From Aurantimonas sp036252795 (GTDB lineage Bacteria; Pseudomonadota; Alphaproteobacteria; Rhizobiales; Rhizobiaceae), in NCBI GenBank assembly GCA_036252795.1, contig DASYHY010000075.1, positions 1 through 35,682 on the forward strand: a DNA stretch of 35,682 nt, read 5' to 3'. Each line of letters starts with the position of its first letter. Position 1 is the first letter of the stretch. Shown here piece by piece: positions 1-7,874 of the stretch. The translations under genes were made by a program, and so were the position numbers. Below the pieces are notes generated by a model that saw only the letters and a list, made by a program, of their open reading frames with translations, was not told the DNA's origin and ran no database searches.

Positions 1-960
1 GGCCGTTTCAAGCACGAGGGCGCCGAGTCGATCGTCAACCGCGACGGCCGCGTCGTCTTCTATCTCGGCGACGACGAGCGCTTCGACTACGTCTATAAGT
101 TCGTGACGGCGGGGACCTATAACGAGGCCGACCGGGCGGCCAACATGGACCTGCTCGACGAGGGCACGCTCTATGTCGCGCGCTTCGACGAGGACGGCTC
201 GGTGACCTGGCTGCCGCTCGTCCACGGCGAGGGCGCCCTGACCGCCGAGAACGGCTTCGAGAGCCAGGCCGACGTGCTGATCGAGACCCGCCGCGCCGGC
301 GACCTGCTCGAGGCGACCAAGATGGACCGTCCGGAGGACATTCAGCCGAACGGCACCAATGGCCGCGTCTACGTGATGCTGACCAACAACACCCGCCGCG
401 AGGAGGCCGACGCGGCCAACCCGCGCGCCAGGAACGCCTTCGGCCACATCATCGAGATCGCCGAGGCGGATGGCGATTTCGCCGCCACCACCGGCACCTG
501 GGAAGTCCTCGTCCAGTGCGGCGACCCGTCCGTCGCGGAAGTCGGCGCGACCTTCTCCACCGAGACCACCCGCAACGGCTGGTTCGGCATGCCCGACAAC
601 TGCGCCGTCGATGCCGAGGGCCGGCTCTGGGTCTCGACCGACGGCATGTCGCCGACGGCCACCGGCAGCACCGACGGGCTGTTCGCCGTCGACACGGACG
701 GCGAGATGCGCGGCACCTCCAAGCTGTTCTTCCGGGTGCCGGTCGGCGCCGAGATGTGCGGCCCGCTGCTCCTGCCGGACATGCAGACTGCCTTCGTCGC
801 GGTCCAGCATCCGGCCGACGGCGGCGAGGACTGGGAAGGCTTCGGCCGGCCGTCCTACTACGAGGACCTGTCGACGCGCTGGCCCGACTTCGACGATTCC
901 ATGCCGGTGCGCCCCGCCGTGGTCGCCATCACCAGGCAGGGCGGCGGCCGCATCGCCTGA
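1..960 (+). CDS. PhoX-family (DUF839) phosphatase, 3' part
   Basis: The reading frame is open from the first base of the window, so the 5' end is missing; 319 codons and a TGA stop are visible. The first residues, GRFKHEGAE followed by GDDERFDYVYKFV, match the conserved core of PhoX/DUF839 proteins, which are secreted, Tat-exported, calcium- and iron-dependent alkaline phosphatases that release phosphate from organic esters. Further family-like segments are GTLYVARFDEDG, PEDIQPN, GWFGMPDNCAVDAEGRLWVSTDG and, near the end, VQHPADGGEDW. The beta-propeller style repeats are consistent with the family. The signal peptide lies outside the window and cannot be checked. A strong intrinsic terminator follows 25 bp after the stop, so this is the last gene of its unit. 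The family call is firm; substrate and pho-box control are not visible here. Confidence 0.88.
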   Translation, partial: GRFKHEGAESIVNRDGRVVFYLGDDERFDYVYKFVTAGTYNEADRAANMDLLDEGTLYVARFDEDGSVTWLPLVHGEGALTAENGFESQADVLIETRRAGDLLEATKMDRPEDIQPNGTNGRVYVMLTNNTRREEADAANPRARNAFGHIIEIAEADGDFAATTGTWEVLVQCGDPSVAEVGATFSTETTRNGWFGMPDNCAVDAEGRLWVSTDGMSPTATGSTDGLFAVDTDGEMRGTSKLFFRVPVGAEMCGPLLLPDMQTAFVAVQHPADGGEDWEGFGRPSYYEDLSTRWPDFDDSMPVRPAVVAITRQGGGRIA

Positions 961-985
961 TCGAACTTTCCGGAACGAGAAGAGG

Positions 986-1015
986 AGGGCGGCCATCGGG
1001 CCGCCCTTTTTGTTT
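986..1015 (+). terminator. Intrinsic terminator of the PhoX-family gene
   Basis: Perfect 8-bp GC-rich stem, AGGGCGGC (986-993) with GCCGCCCT (1000-1007), 6-nt loop, followed by a T-rich tail (TTTTTGTTTG). It begins 25 bp after the phosphatase stop codon. Confidence 0.92.
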
Positions 1016-1184
1016 GTCCTCAGATCGCGGGGACCAGCTGAGAGCCCCACGTCGATGGAGGAGATCCGGCGGAATAATCGGCGGCTCTGCCTCTCTCGGA
1101 CCGTACGTGGTGGCTGCTGCTGTGCGTGGAAGCGAAAACGACCGCCTGAACCGGAAGGCCACCGTCTGTTTCAGGTCATCGACA

Positions 1185-1451
1185 TCAATAGTGATAGCGG
1201 CAAGCCGCGATTTCGAGGCGTTGCTCGCCGGCCTTGCCCGCGACACGGTAGACGAGGCGATGTTCGGCTGTGATGCGCCGCGACCACCAGCCTTTCAGAT
1301 CACCCTTCAACGGCTCCGGCTTCCCGATGCCGCTAAACGGCATTCGCCTGGCTTCCTTGATCAACGCGTTGATCCGGTCGCGGATGGTCTCGTCCGTATC
1401 CTGGAAATGCAGATAGTCGCTCCAGGCCTGCTCGGCCCAAAGAAGCTTCAT
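1185..1451 (-). CDS. yoeB: YoeB/Txe-family mRNA interferase toxin
   Basis: An 88-residue RelE-fold toxin of the YoeB/Txe type. Members bind the ribosomal A site and cut mRNA. The residues used for catalysis in E. coli YoeB are in place: Glu46 (in GKPEPLKG), Arg65 (in AEHRLVY) and a C-terminal His-Tyr pair at 87-88 (ending CRYHY), shifted four residues by a small insertion before the last strand. The typical GWWSRRI segment precedes Arg65. The gene starts 5 bp after the antitoxin stop codon, the usual antitoxin-first arrangement with tight coupling. No truncation is seen, so the toxin is probably active. The family call is very firm; the cellular role is unknown. Confidence 0.95.
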   Translation of the reverse strand: MKLLWAEQAWSDYLHFQDTDETIRDRINALIKEARRMPFSGIGKPEPLKGDLKGWWSRRITAEHRLVYRVAGKAGEQRLEIAACRYHY

Positions 1452-1456
1452 GCAGC

Positions 1457-1717
1457 TTATTCGGTACCGCCGGTCGGATCATGCTCGACGCCGCCGCCCG
1501 CATTGAGTTCGGTGATCGCCCCGAGCAGCTTCTCGGCGTTGTTCCGACTGCCGAGAAGGTGAAGCGTCTCCTGGATGCCTTCCCATTCGCTCGCCGCCAC
1601 GACCACGGCGGATTCGCTGCCCTGACGGGTGACGAGCAGGGGCGCTCGCGACTTGATCACCTCGTCGAAGTGATGGGCAAGGTTGGCACGGAACTGCGTG
1701 AAGCCGACGTCCGCCAT
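1457..1717 (-). CDS. yefM: YefM/Phd-family antitoxin
   Basis: An 86-residue antitoxin. The N-terminal half (TQFRANLAHHFDEV, then PLLVTRQGSESAVVVAASEW) is the Phd/YefM DNA-binding fold. The segment IQETLHLLGSRNNAEKLL is the YefM-type helix that leads into the toxin-wrapping C-terminal tail, which here is acidic and glycine-rich, as expected for a disordered tail. The start is supported by a GGAGA Shine-Dalgarno sequence about 5 bases upstream of ATG. It lies directly upstream of the toxin gene, and a TGTACA-containing inverted repeat sits 35-54 bp upstream of the start. It should neutralise YoeB and, with it, repress the operon. Confidence 0.95.
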   Translation of the reverse strand: MADVGFTQFRANLAHHFDEVIKSRAPLLVTRQGSESAVVVAASEWEGIQETLHLLGSRNNAEKLLGAITELNAGGGVEHDPTGGTE

Positions 1718-1751
1718 GACGGATCTCCTACCCGCGAAGATGGAATCTCAA

Positions 1752-1771
1752 GTGTACATAAATGCGTACAC
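1752..1771 (-). promoter_or_regulatory. Candidate YefM-YoeB operator
   Basis: Inverted repeat GTGTAC (1752-1757) and GTACAC (1766-1771) with an 8-bp spacer; it contains one perfect TGTACA hexamer (1753-1758). The core recognised by E. coli YefM is, from memory, the same TGTACA hexamer. The site is upstream of the antitoxin start and in a locally AT-rich stretch that could hold the -10 element, so repression by promoter occlusion is plausible. Binding is inferred. Confidence 0.7.
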
Positions 1772-1846
1772 CCGGAGCGGACGTCAATGGCGGCAGGTTC
1801 GTGAGGCGCCGATCGTTGATCTGTCGCGGATCTTGCCGCACCCGCC

Positions 1847-3118
1847 TCACGCCGCCTTGCTGGGCGCCTCTTCCGTTTCGTCGGGCTCTGCCGTCTCCGC
1901 CCGCGGATCGAGGGCGAAGCTGGCCGGGGTCTGGGTTCTCGCGAGTGGCACGGTCTGGAAGTCCGGCCGCTCGTCCACCGGCACCGCCTCGCGCCGGTAG
2001 GTCCGGTAGAAGGAATAGGCGGCATAGAGCGCGGCGGCGCTGCCGACCGCCTGGAAGATCCCCTGCGGGCCGAACGTCTCCATCAGGAACGCCGCGTAGA
2101 TCGGCCCGATCATCGTGCCGACGCCGTAGAGGATCAGCATGCCGCTGGCGATCTTCACGAAGTCGGAATCGGCCGCGTAGTCGTTCGCATGGGCGACGGC
2201 GAGCGAATAGGCCGGATAGACGACGCCGCCGATGAGGAAGGCGAGAATGAAGAGCATCGCCGCGCCGCTGCCCGAAAGATAGACCCCCGCCGTGCCGGCC
2301 GCGACCCCGAGCAGTCCTGCCGCCGTCATGACGTAGCGCCGGTCGACCTTGTCGGAAATCCGGCCGAGCGGCACCTGGAAGACGATGCCGCCGGCCATCG
2401 CCGCGACCACCAGCGTCGCGATCTCGGCGGTCGTCAGCCCCGCCTTTTCGCCGAACACCGGCGCCATGTTGTTCCACGCGCCCGACAGGATGCCGGCGAG
2501 CAGCACGCCGACCGCCGCCACCGGCGAGTTGCGGAAGATCGGCACGAGGTTGATCTTGATCGTCGTCAGCGGCTTCGGGGATTCCGCCTTGGACAGGGCG
2601 TTGGGAATGACAGCCATGGCGAAGAGGATCGCGCACAGCATGAAGGGGACGGTCAGTTCCGGGCGGCTGAGCGGCATCACGTACTGGCCGCCCATCATCG
2701 CGCCCATCGTCACGACCATGTAGAGCGAGAAGATCCGGCCCCGCGTCTCGTTGGTGACGCGTTCGTTCAGCCAGCTCTCGATGATCATGTAGCTGCCGGC
2801 CAGCGCGAAGCCGGCGAGGGCGCGGAAGACGATCCAGGCATAGGGATCGACGACGATGGCGCAGAGCAGCACCGAGATCGCCATCAGCGCCGCGAGGCTC
2901 GAGAAGGTCCGCACGTGGCCGGCGCGCTGGACGACGGCCGGGATGATCACGCAGCCCGCCGTGAAGGCGATGGCGTAGGAGGTGCCGAAGGCGCCGATCT
3001 GGTAGCTCGACCAGCCCTCGATCGAGCCGCGCACCGGCAGGAGAATGCCCATCAGCCCGGCGCCCGCCATCAGGAAGAAGGTCGACAGGAGAAGCGAGGC
3101 GATCGGCAAAAGGGGCAT
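1847..3118 (-). CDS. MFS transporter, YcaD-like
   Basis: A 423-residue integral inner-membrane protein with about twelve hydrophobic segments. It begins directly with a membrane helix (SLLLSTFFLMAGAGLMGILL). The segment MIIESWLNERVTNETRGRI resembles the loop of the YcaD/COG0477 MFS group, which carries a conserved E-S-W-L-N motif. The second half again has the motif-A-like GRISDKVDRRYVM between helices. The last 35 residues are a hydrophilic, acidic cytoplasmic tail. Substrate cannot be read from the sequence. The start at 3118 is supported by an AAGG about 7 bases upstream. It stands alone: the toxin-antitoxin pair lies downstream on the same strand, and the next gene upstream on that strand ends 166 bp away. 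Confidence 0.88.
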   Translation of the reverse strand: MPLLPIASLLLSTFFLMAGAGLMGILLPVRGSIEGWSSYQIGAFGTSYAIAFTAGCVIIPAVVQRAGHVRTFSSLAALMAISVLLCAIVVDPYAWIVFRALAGFALAGSYMIIESWLNERVTNETRGRIFSLYMVVTMGAMMGGQYVMPLSRPELTVPFMLCAILFAMAVIPNALSKAESPKPLTTIKINLVPIFRNSPVAAVGVLLAGILSGAWNNMAPVFGEKAGLTTAEIATLVVAAMAGGIVFQVPLGRISDKVDRRYVMTAAGLLGVAAGTAGVYLSGSGAAMLFILAFLIGGVVYPAYSLAVAHANDYAADSDFVKIASGMLILYGVGTMIGPIYAAFLMETFGPQGIFQAVGSAAALYAAYSFYRTYRREAVPVDERPDFQTVPLARTQTPASFALDPRAETAEPDETEEAPSKAA

Positions 3119-3284
3119 GTCGGGCCTTGGCGAGACGGAGTGGACGGTATCGGGCGGCGACCCTTGGGCCGGTATCCGGCCGCGACGACCGGATACGGGA
3201 AGGCTGCTGTCTGCCCGCTCTAGGGATTCGCGGCAGCTTTGGCGAGCACCTTTGCACGCTGAACGTGACGAGGATCGGACGGAT

Positions 3285-4145
3285 TCAGTCCGCGGCGGTG
3301 TTTTCTGCCAGACGGGCCTTCAGCGCCAGCAGATCGCGCCAGGCGAGCTTCTTCTGCGCCGGCTGGCGCAGGAGATAGGCCGGGTGCAGCATCGCCGTCG
3401 CGGCGATCGTGTCGGTCTCGCCGAGGCCGAAGCTGTAGGTCGTCCAGCGCCCGCGGATCCGCAGGATGCCTTCCTCCGAAGCGAGGATGGCCTTGGCGGC
3501 GGGCGAGCCGAGGCAGACGAGGATTTTCGGGCGCACCAGCTCGATGTGGCGCTGTACGAAGGGCAGGCAGATCTGCGTCTCGGCGGGTGTCGGCGGCCGG
3601 TTGCCGGGCGGGCGCCACGGCACCGAGTTGGTGACCCGGACGTTCTGCCGCTCGAGGCCGATCGCGGCGAGCATGCGGTCGAGCAACTGGCCGGAGCGGC
3701 CGACGAAGGGCACGCCCGCGATGTCCTCCTCCCGGCCCGGCGCCTCGCCCACGAACATCAGCTCGGCGCTCTCGCTGCCGTCGCCGAAGACCGTGGACTT
3801 GGCGCTCCGCCTGAGATTGCAGCTCTCGAAGCCGTCGAGCGCCGCCTGGAGCTCGGCGAGGCTCGAGGCTGAGCGGGCGCGCTCCCGCGCATCGGCGATG
3901 GCGATGTCGTCGGGTACCGCCGCGCGGCTGGTGGCGAAGGTGGCGGCGGGCTCGTTCGGCGCCGGGGCTGCCGGCCGGGCCGAGGGTGCGCTGCGCCGTC
4001 CGCCGCGCGCCGCGCTCTGCGCGCGGGTCTCCGCGAAACGGTCGCGCGGCGCCTCGTCCACGAACACGTCGATGCCGGCGTCGCGGTACCATTCGAGCAG
4101 CGCGATCGCGGCGTCGCGGCCGGGTTCTGGCTGTGCGGCGTTCAT
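3285..4145 (-). CDS. Family-4-like uracil-DNA glycosylase
   Basis: A 286-residue protein; roughly residues 100-280 are a uracil-DNA glycosylase fold of the family 4 group (base excision of uracil from deaminated or misincorporated DNA). Motif A is GEAPGREED with PFVGRSGQLLDRML; the middle motif NSVPWRPPGNRPPTPAE is typical; motif B is HPAYLL near residue 254. Family 4 enzymes normally hold a 4Fe-4S cluster with four Cys. Here I find Cys109, Cys193 and Cys211, while the first Cys of the CxxC pair is Phe106. The N-terminal 100 residues are Ala/Pro/Arg-rich with a short helical start. Rhizobial homologues with a similarly reduced motif exist in my memory, so this may be a lineage trait rather than damage. 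Confidence 0.86.
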   Translation of the reverse strand: MNAAQPEPGRDAAIALLEWYRDAGIDVFVDEAPRDRFAETRAQSAARGGRRSAPSARPAAPAPNEPAATFATSRAAVPDDIAIADARERARSASSLAELQAALDGFESCNLRRSAKSTVFGDGSESAELMFVGEAPGREEDIAGVPFVGRSGQLLDRMLAAIGLERQNVRVTNSVPWRPPGNRPPTPAETQICLPFVQRHIELVRPKILVCLGSPAAKAILASEEGILRIRGRWTTYSFGLGETDTIAATAMLHPAYLLRQPAQKKLAWRDLLALKARLAENTAAD

Positions 4146-4230
4146 CGCCCGATCCTAGGCGCAGGAAGCGGGTGGAGGCAATGCGCCGGCCTTTACGGCT
4201 CACGGGGCGCCGGGCGGAAATCGTCGCCGG

Positions 4231-4956
4231 TCAGGACCGGCGGACGGGAAAGCCGATCTGCCGTTCGTATTCGCCTTCGGGGACGCCGTAGGATGCGCCG
4301 GCCACCGCCTCGAGCTTCTGCCGGTCCAGGATCCTGATGTTGCCGCGCCGCGCCTTGATCGCGTGGACGCCTTCCAGGACGTGGATCTCGTTGGTGACGC
4401 CCGAGCGGCGGACGCCGAGCATCAGCGAAAGGAATTCGTGGGTGAGCGGAAGATCGTCGTCTTGCAGGCGGTCGTGGCACATCAGCAGCCAGCGGGCCAG
4501 CCGGTCGGGCATCGTGTACCGTGCATTGGCGAGCGCGGAATGGGCGAGCTGCAGGTCGCAGCAATGCACATATTTCAACAGCAGGTCGTTGGCCGCCTTG
4601 ACCTGCTCCAGCGTCGCCAGCAGCGCCAGGACCGGTACCGAGATCCCATGGCCCCCGACCTGCATGAACGTCCTGTTCGGCGTCCGGTCGACCTTCAGGA
4701 GCACGTGGGCACCCGCCATGCCCTCGTAGCCGATATGGCCGACCTCCACCGATTCGTCCTCGACATTGGTGGCGACAAGCGAGCTCAGACCGCTCTCGAT
4801 GAAATACACGTGTTCATTCGGCACGTCCGGCGTGATCAACTCCGTCTTCACCGGAAGTTCCAAGCGTTGCATCGCCGGCCGCAACAGATCGAAAGCTTCG
4901 GGGACAATAGCTCGCAGCAGAAGGTTCTGAATATCCGTCTGCGAGATGTCATTCAT
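4231..4956 (-). CDS. Crp/Fnr-family transcriptional regulator
   Basis: A 241-residue regulator from the chosen ATG (MNDISQTD); an in-frame start 99 bp further upstream exists, but its extra residues look non-coding. Residues about 20-140 form the cyclic-nucleotide-binding beta-roll (EHVYFIESGLSSLVA, then GHIGYEGMAGAHVLL), without the Arg-Ser signature that binds cAMP in E. coli CRP. A long dimer helix follows, then a winged helix-turn-helix (LTHEFLSLMLGVRRSGVTNE) and a wing (IKARRGNIRILDR). This is the common rhizobial Crp/Fnr type of unknown ligand. No Fnr-type cysteine cluster is seen at the N-terminus. A perfect 17-bp palindrome lies about 130 bp upstream. The target genes are unknown. Confidence 0.88.
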   Translation of the reverse strand: MNDISQTDIQNLLLRAIVPEAFDLLRPAMQRLELPVKTELITPDVPNEHVYFIESGLSSLVATNVEDESVEVGHIGYEGMAGAHVLLKVDRTPNRTFMQVGGHGISVPVLALLATLEQVKAANDLLLKYVHCCDLQLAHSALANARYTMPDRLARWLLMCHDRLQDDDLPLTHEFLSLMLGVRRSGVTNEIHVLEGVHAIKARRGNIRILDRQKLEAVAGASYGVPEGEYERQIGFPVRRS

Positions 4957-5085
4957 GGTCCAGCCCTTTGGCGGGAACCAGCCCGATCTCATGCCGACGT
5001 ACGGAAAGGCGCTAGCAATACACAGCTTATGTGCCGAACTGCCTGAGAAGGCCATGTGCCGCAGGCGATGTGTGCGGTTTCGACA

Positions 5086-5102
5086 TTTCCAATAATTGGA
5101 AA
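5086..5102. promoter_or_regulatory. 17-bp perfect palindrome upstream of the Crp/Fnr gene
   Basis: TTTCCAAT and ATTGGAAA flank a single central A. It is AT-rich against a GC-rich background, lies 130 bp upstream of the Crp/Fnr start and 8 bp beyond the DUF6894-like stop codon. It has no T-run, so it is not an obvious terminator, and it does not match the TTGAT-N4-ATCAA Fnr/FixK box. An operator is the best guess. Confidence 0.4.
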
Positions 5103-5109
5103 GTCTTGT

Positions 5110-5382
5110 CTAAGATGCTGCCGTTCTTGCTGCGAGGAGACTGGCGTGATCGACGATTTTGACGGCGGCAGTAAAGGATAGGACGATGACGGTGAAGCCT
5201 CGATCGTCTGTCACGTTCATCAGCCAGGCCGAGACGTCGGTGTTCTCCAGCAGTGCGCCCTTCAGGCGCTCCGCCACGGTCTCCACGGCTTCGGCCCGCG
5301 CGCTCGCGAGGTCGCGATGCTCCGAACCGACGGTGTCGGGGATGGAGATGCCGTCATGAACGTTGAAGAAATATCGCGTCAC
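5110..5382 (-). CDS. DUF6894-like small conserved protein
   Basis: About 90 residues from a GTG start (VTRYFFNVHDG). I prefer it because the conserved family start is R-Y-F/Y-F-x-x-H-D-G, and a GGGAG lies 10 bases upstream; the longer open frame adds 30 residues that look non-coding. Visible features are the RYFFNVHDG opening, the acidic-rich middle with SARAEAVETVAERL, and a beta-strand pair VTDDRGFTVIVLSF. These small proteins are frequent in rhizobia, often in several copies, and have no known function. It lies upstream of the Crp/Fnr gene on the same strand, but with a gap of about 150 bp. Family assignment is from memory of the motif. Confidence 0.62.
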   Translation of the reverse strand: MTRYFFNVHDGISIPDTVGSEHRDLASARAEAVETVAERLKGALLENTDVSAWLMNVTDDRGFTVIVLSFTAAVKIVDHASLLAARTAAS

Positions 5383-5619
5383 GAAATAGTTGCTCCCGTG
5401 CAGGCAAGAGCAAACCGGTCTCTCAGCCACCCGCGCCTGAAACCAATGGCGGATGATGATGTGTTGTCGCACAGAACAAGGCGGAAAAGAAGGCGTTTGG
5501 CCAAATACTTACCTCGTCACCGTTGCGGGCGACGCGGGCGCTCCTGACGGTAGCGGCAACTGGCGGCGGGCTGACGTTGCGGCGGCTGGCGATGCCGCTG
5601 GCTTCTGCGGCAGCCGCGT

Positions 5620-5949
5620 TCAATGGCTGACGGTGTGCGAGAACAGATTGATCACCAGCACCCCGGCAAGGATCAGCGCGATGCCGGCAAAGCCCGCCGC
5701 GTCGATCGGGCTGCGGAACCAGAAGAGATCGACCATCGCCAGGATGACGATGCCGGCGCCCGACCAGATCGCATAGACGATGCCGACCGGCAGCGTGCGC
5801 AGCGGCAGCGACAGAAAATAGAAGGCGAGCGCGTAGGCCGCGACGGTGACGAGCGAGGGCAGGAGCCGGGTGAAGCCAGCTGTCGACTTCAGCGCCGTCG
5901 TGCCGACGATCTCGCAGAGAATGGCGACGGCCAGATAGAGAGCGTTCAC
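5620..5949 (-). CDS. Small multidrug resistance (SMR/EmrE-type) efflux protein
   Basis: A 109-residue protein with four hydrophobic helices over nearly its whole length, the SMR size and layout. The essential membrane Glu that binds drug and protons is Glu13 (in ILCEIVGTTALK). The helix 2-3 segment AYALAFYFLSLPLRTLPVG and the IVYAIWSGAGIV motif are characteristic of the EmrE/QacE branch. SMR proteins work as antiparallel or paired dimers and exchange cationic compounds or guanidinium for protons. A single gene suggests a self-sufficient homodimer. It is divergent from the ETF-QO gene, with 209 bp between the start codons. Whether it exports drugs or guanidinium is not clear; the TLPVG/YAIW signature favours multidrug. 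Confidence 0.92.
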   Translation of the reverse strand: MNALYLAVAILCEIVGTTALKSTAGFTRLLPSLVTVAAYALAFYFLSLPLRTLPVGIVYAIWSGAGIVILAMVDLFWFRSPIDAAGFAGIALILAGVLVINLFSHTVSH

Positions 5950-6043
5950 GGGGAGCCTCGCGAATGATCGGAAACCTCCTCTTCCCCCGCCGCGCTTCGC
6001 GCGGTCAAGCCGGGCACGCGATCGGCAGCCGGCGCGTCGGCTG

Positions 6044-6061
6044 ATTGACGTTCACGTCAAT
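6044..6061. promoter_or_regulatory. 18-bp palindrome in the SMR / ETF-QO intergenic region
   Basis: ATTGACG (6044-6050) and CGTCAAT (6055-6061) with a 4-bp centre TTCA. It includes TTGACG, which is a near-consensus -35 hexamer. From memory, the motif resembles TTGACGT-n-ACGTCAA type sites of MerR-family LiuR regulators, which control branched-chain amino-acid degradation and electron-transfer flavoprotein genes. Its place 98 bp upstream of the ETF-QO start fits that role. It could equally serve the SMR gene. Binding is inferred. Confidence 0.55.
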
Positions 6062-6158
6062 CAAGATAGAACTCGTCCGCAGATCGGATCGCGCTAGACT
6101 GGCCATTTCTGGCCTTGCCGGCGCGCGATCCTGCCGGCCATGCAGGATGGGAGACGAG

Positions 6159-7820
6159 ATGAGCGACGCCGAGACGCTGCCCGAACGCGAATCGATGGAG
6201 TTCGACGTGGTGATCGTCGGCGCTGGGCCGGCGGGCCTTGCCGCGGCGATCCGGCTGAAGCAGCTCGATCCGGAGCTGACGGTCGTCGTGCTCGAAAAGG
6301 GCGGCGAGGTCGGCGCGCACGTCCTCTCGGGCAACGTGCTCGATCCTTCGGCGCTCGATCGGCTCCTGCCGGACTGGCGGCAGGAGGAGACGCCGATCCG
6401 CACGAAGGTGACCGACGACCGGTTCTATCTCTATGGCGAGCAGGGCACGGTCCGCCTGCCGAACGTGCTGATGCCCGGCCTGATGAACAATCACGGCAAC
6501 TACATCGTCTCGCTCGGCCTCGTCTGCAAATGGCTCTCGGAGAAGGCCGAGGCGCTCGGCGTGGAAATCTATCCGGGCTTCGCGGCGAGCGAGATCCTCT
6601 ACGACGACACCAATTCGGTGATCGGCGTCGCGACCGGCGACATGGGCGTGACGCGCGAGGGCGTGCCGGGGTCGGCCTTCGAAAGGGGCATGGCGCTGCT
6701 CGGCAAATACGTGATGATCGGCGAGGGCGTGCGCGGCTCGCTGGCCAAGCAGCTGATCGCCGCCTATGGCCTCGACGAAGGCCGCGAGCCCCAGAAATTC
6801 GGCATCGGCATCAAGGAACTGTGGGAGATCTCTCCCGAGAAGTCGCAGCCCGGCCGCGTCGAGCATTCCTTCGGCTGGCCGCTGGGCAGCGGCACCGGCG
6901 GCGGCTCGTTCCTGTACCATCTGGAGAACAACCAGGTGTATGTCGGCTTCGTCGTCCACCTGAACTACAAGAACCCGTACCTGTCGCCCTTCGACGAGTT
7001 CCAGCGCTTCAAGACGCACCCGGACGTCGCCGAGCTCCTGAAGGGAGGCAAGCGCATCGCTTACGGCGCCCGCGCCATCACCGAGGGCGGCTGGCAGTCG
7101 GTGCCGAAGCTGGTCTTCCCGGGCGGCGCGCTGATCGGCTGCTCGGCCGGCTTCGTCAACGTGCCGCGGATCAAGGGCGCGCACAACGCGATGACGTCCG
7201 GCATGCTAGCGGCGGAGGCCGCCGTTGAGGCGATCGCGGCGGGCCGCGCCCATGACCGGCTGACCACCTACGAGGATTCCTGGCGGGATTCGCCGATCGG
7301 ACGGGACCTGAAGCCGGTCCGCAACGTCAAGCCGCTCTGGTCGCGGTACGGCACGCTGCTCGGCATCGCCCTCGGCGGCATCGACATGTGGACCAACTCG
7401 CTGTTCGGCTTCTCGTTCTTCGGCACGCGCAAGCATGGCAAGCCGGACCATGCGTGCCTCGAGCCGGCGGCGAAGCATTCGCCGATTGCCTATGCGAAGC
7501 CGGACGGCGTGCTGACCTTCGACAAGGTCTCGTCCGTCTATCTGTCGAACACCAATCACGAGGAGGACCAGCCGGTCCATCTGCAGGTGAAGGACCCGGC
7601 GCTGCAGCACTCGTCGGAATACGCCGTCTATGCCGGCCCGTCGCAGCGCTACTGCCCGGCCGGCGTCTACGAGTGGGTCGAGGAGAACGGCCAGGAGCGC
7701 TACGTCATTAACGGCCAGAACTGCGTCCACTGCAAGACCTGCGACATCAAGGACCCGAACCAGAACATCAACTGGGTGCCGCCGCAGGGGGGCGGCGGGC
7801 CGGTTTATCAGGTAATGTGA
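6159..7820 (+). CDS. etfD: Electron transfer flavoprotein-ubiquinone oxidoreductase
   Basis: A 553-residue ETF-QO (EC 1.5.5.1). It takes electrons from reduced ETF, fed by acyl-CoA and amino-acid dehydrogenases, and passes them to ubiquinone at the inner membrane. The N-terminal FAD Rossmann motif is VVIVGAGPAGLAAAIRL. Family segments follow: GAHVLSGNVLDPSAL, GEGVRGSLAKQLI, then GCSAGFVNVPRIKGAHNAM. The C-terminus carries the 4Fe-4S ligands: one Cys in RYCPAGVYEW and three in NCVHCKTCDIKDP. Length and domain order are complete. I chose ATG at 6159 because a GGGAG precedes it by 5 bases; upstream in-frame starts only add non-family residues. A palindrome at 6044-6061 overlaps a likely -35 element. 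No etfAB genes are in the window. Confidence 0.97.
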   Translation: MSDAETLPERESMEFDVVIVGAGPAGLAAAIRLKQLDPELTVVVLEKGGEVGAHVLSGNVLDPSALDRLLPDWRQEETPIRTKVTDDRFYLYGEQGTVRLPNVLMPGLMNNHGNYIVSLGLVCKWLSEKAEALGVEIYPGFAASEILYDDTNSVIGVATGDMGVTREGVPGSAFERGMALLGKYVMIGEGVRGSLAKQLIAAYGLDEGREPQKFGIGIKELWEISPEKSQPGRVEHSFGWPLGSGTGGGSFLYHLENNQVYVGFVVHLNYKNPYLSPFDEFQRFKTHPDVAELLKGGKRIAYGARAITEGGWQSVPKLVFPGGALIGCSAGFVNVPRIKGAHNAMTSGMLAAEAAVEAIAAGRAHDRLTTYEDSWRDSPIGRDLKPVRNVKPLWSRYGTLLGIALGGIDMWTNSLFGFSFFGTRKHGKPDHACLEPAAKHSPIAYAKPDGVLTFDKVSSVYLSNTNHEEDQPVHLQVKDPALQHSSEYAVYAGPSQRYCPAGVYEWVEENGQERYVINGQNCVHCKTCDIKDPNQNINWVPPQGGGGPVYQVM

Positions 7821-7874
7821 GCCGAGCGGCTGCATCGGGGGCGCCGCCCGTCGTGACGTGAAGGGGAGACTGCC

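Noticed and set aside
929..1246. 105-codon minus-strand frame after the phosphatase
   Set aside because: Crosses the phosphatase terminator, overlaps the toxin end and shows no family features.
5423..5623. 66-codon frame overlapping the end of the SMR gene
   Set aside because: TTG start, low-complexity composition, no family match.
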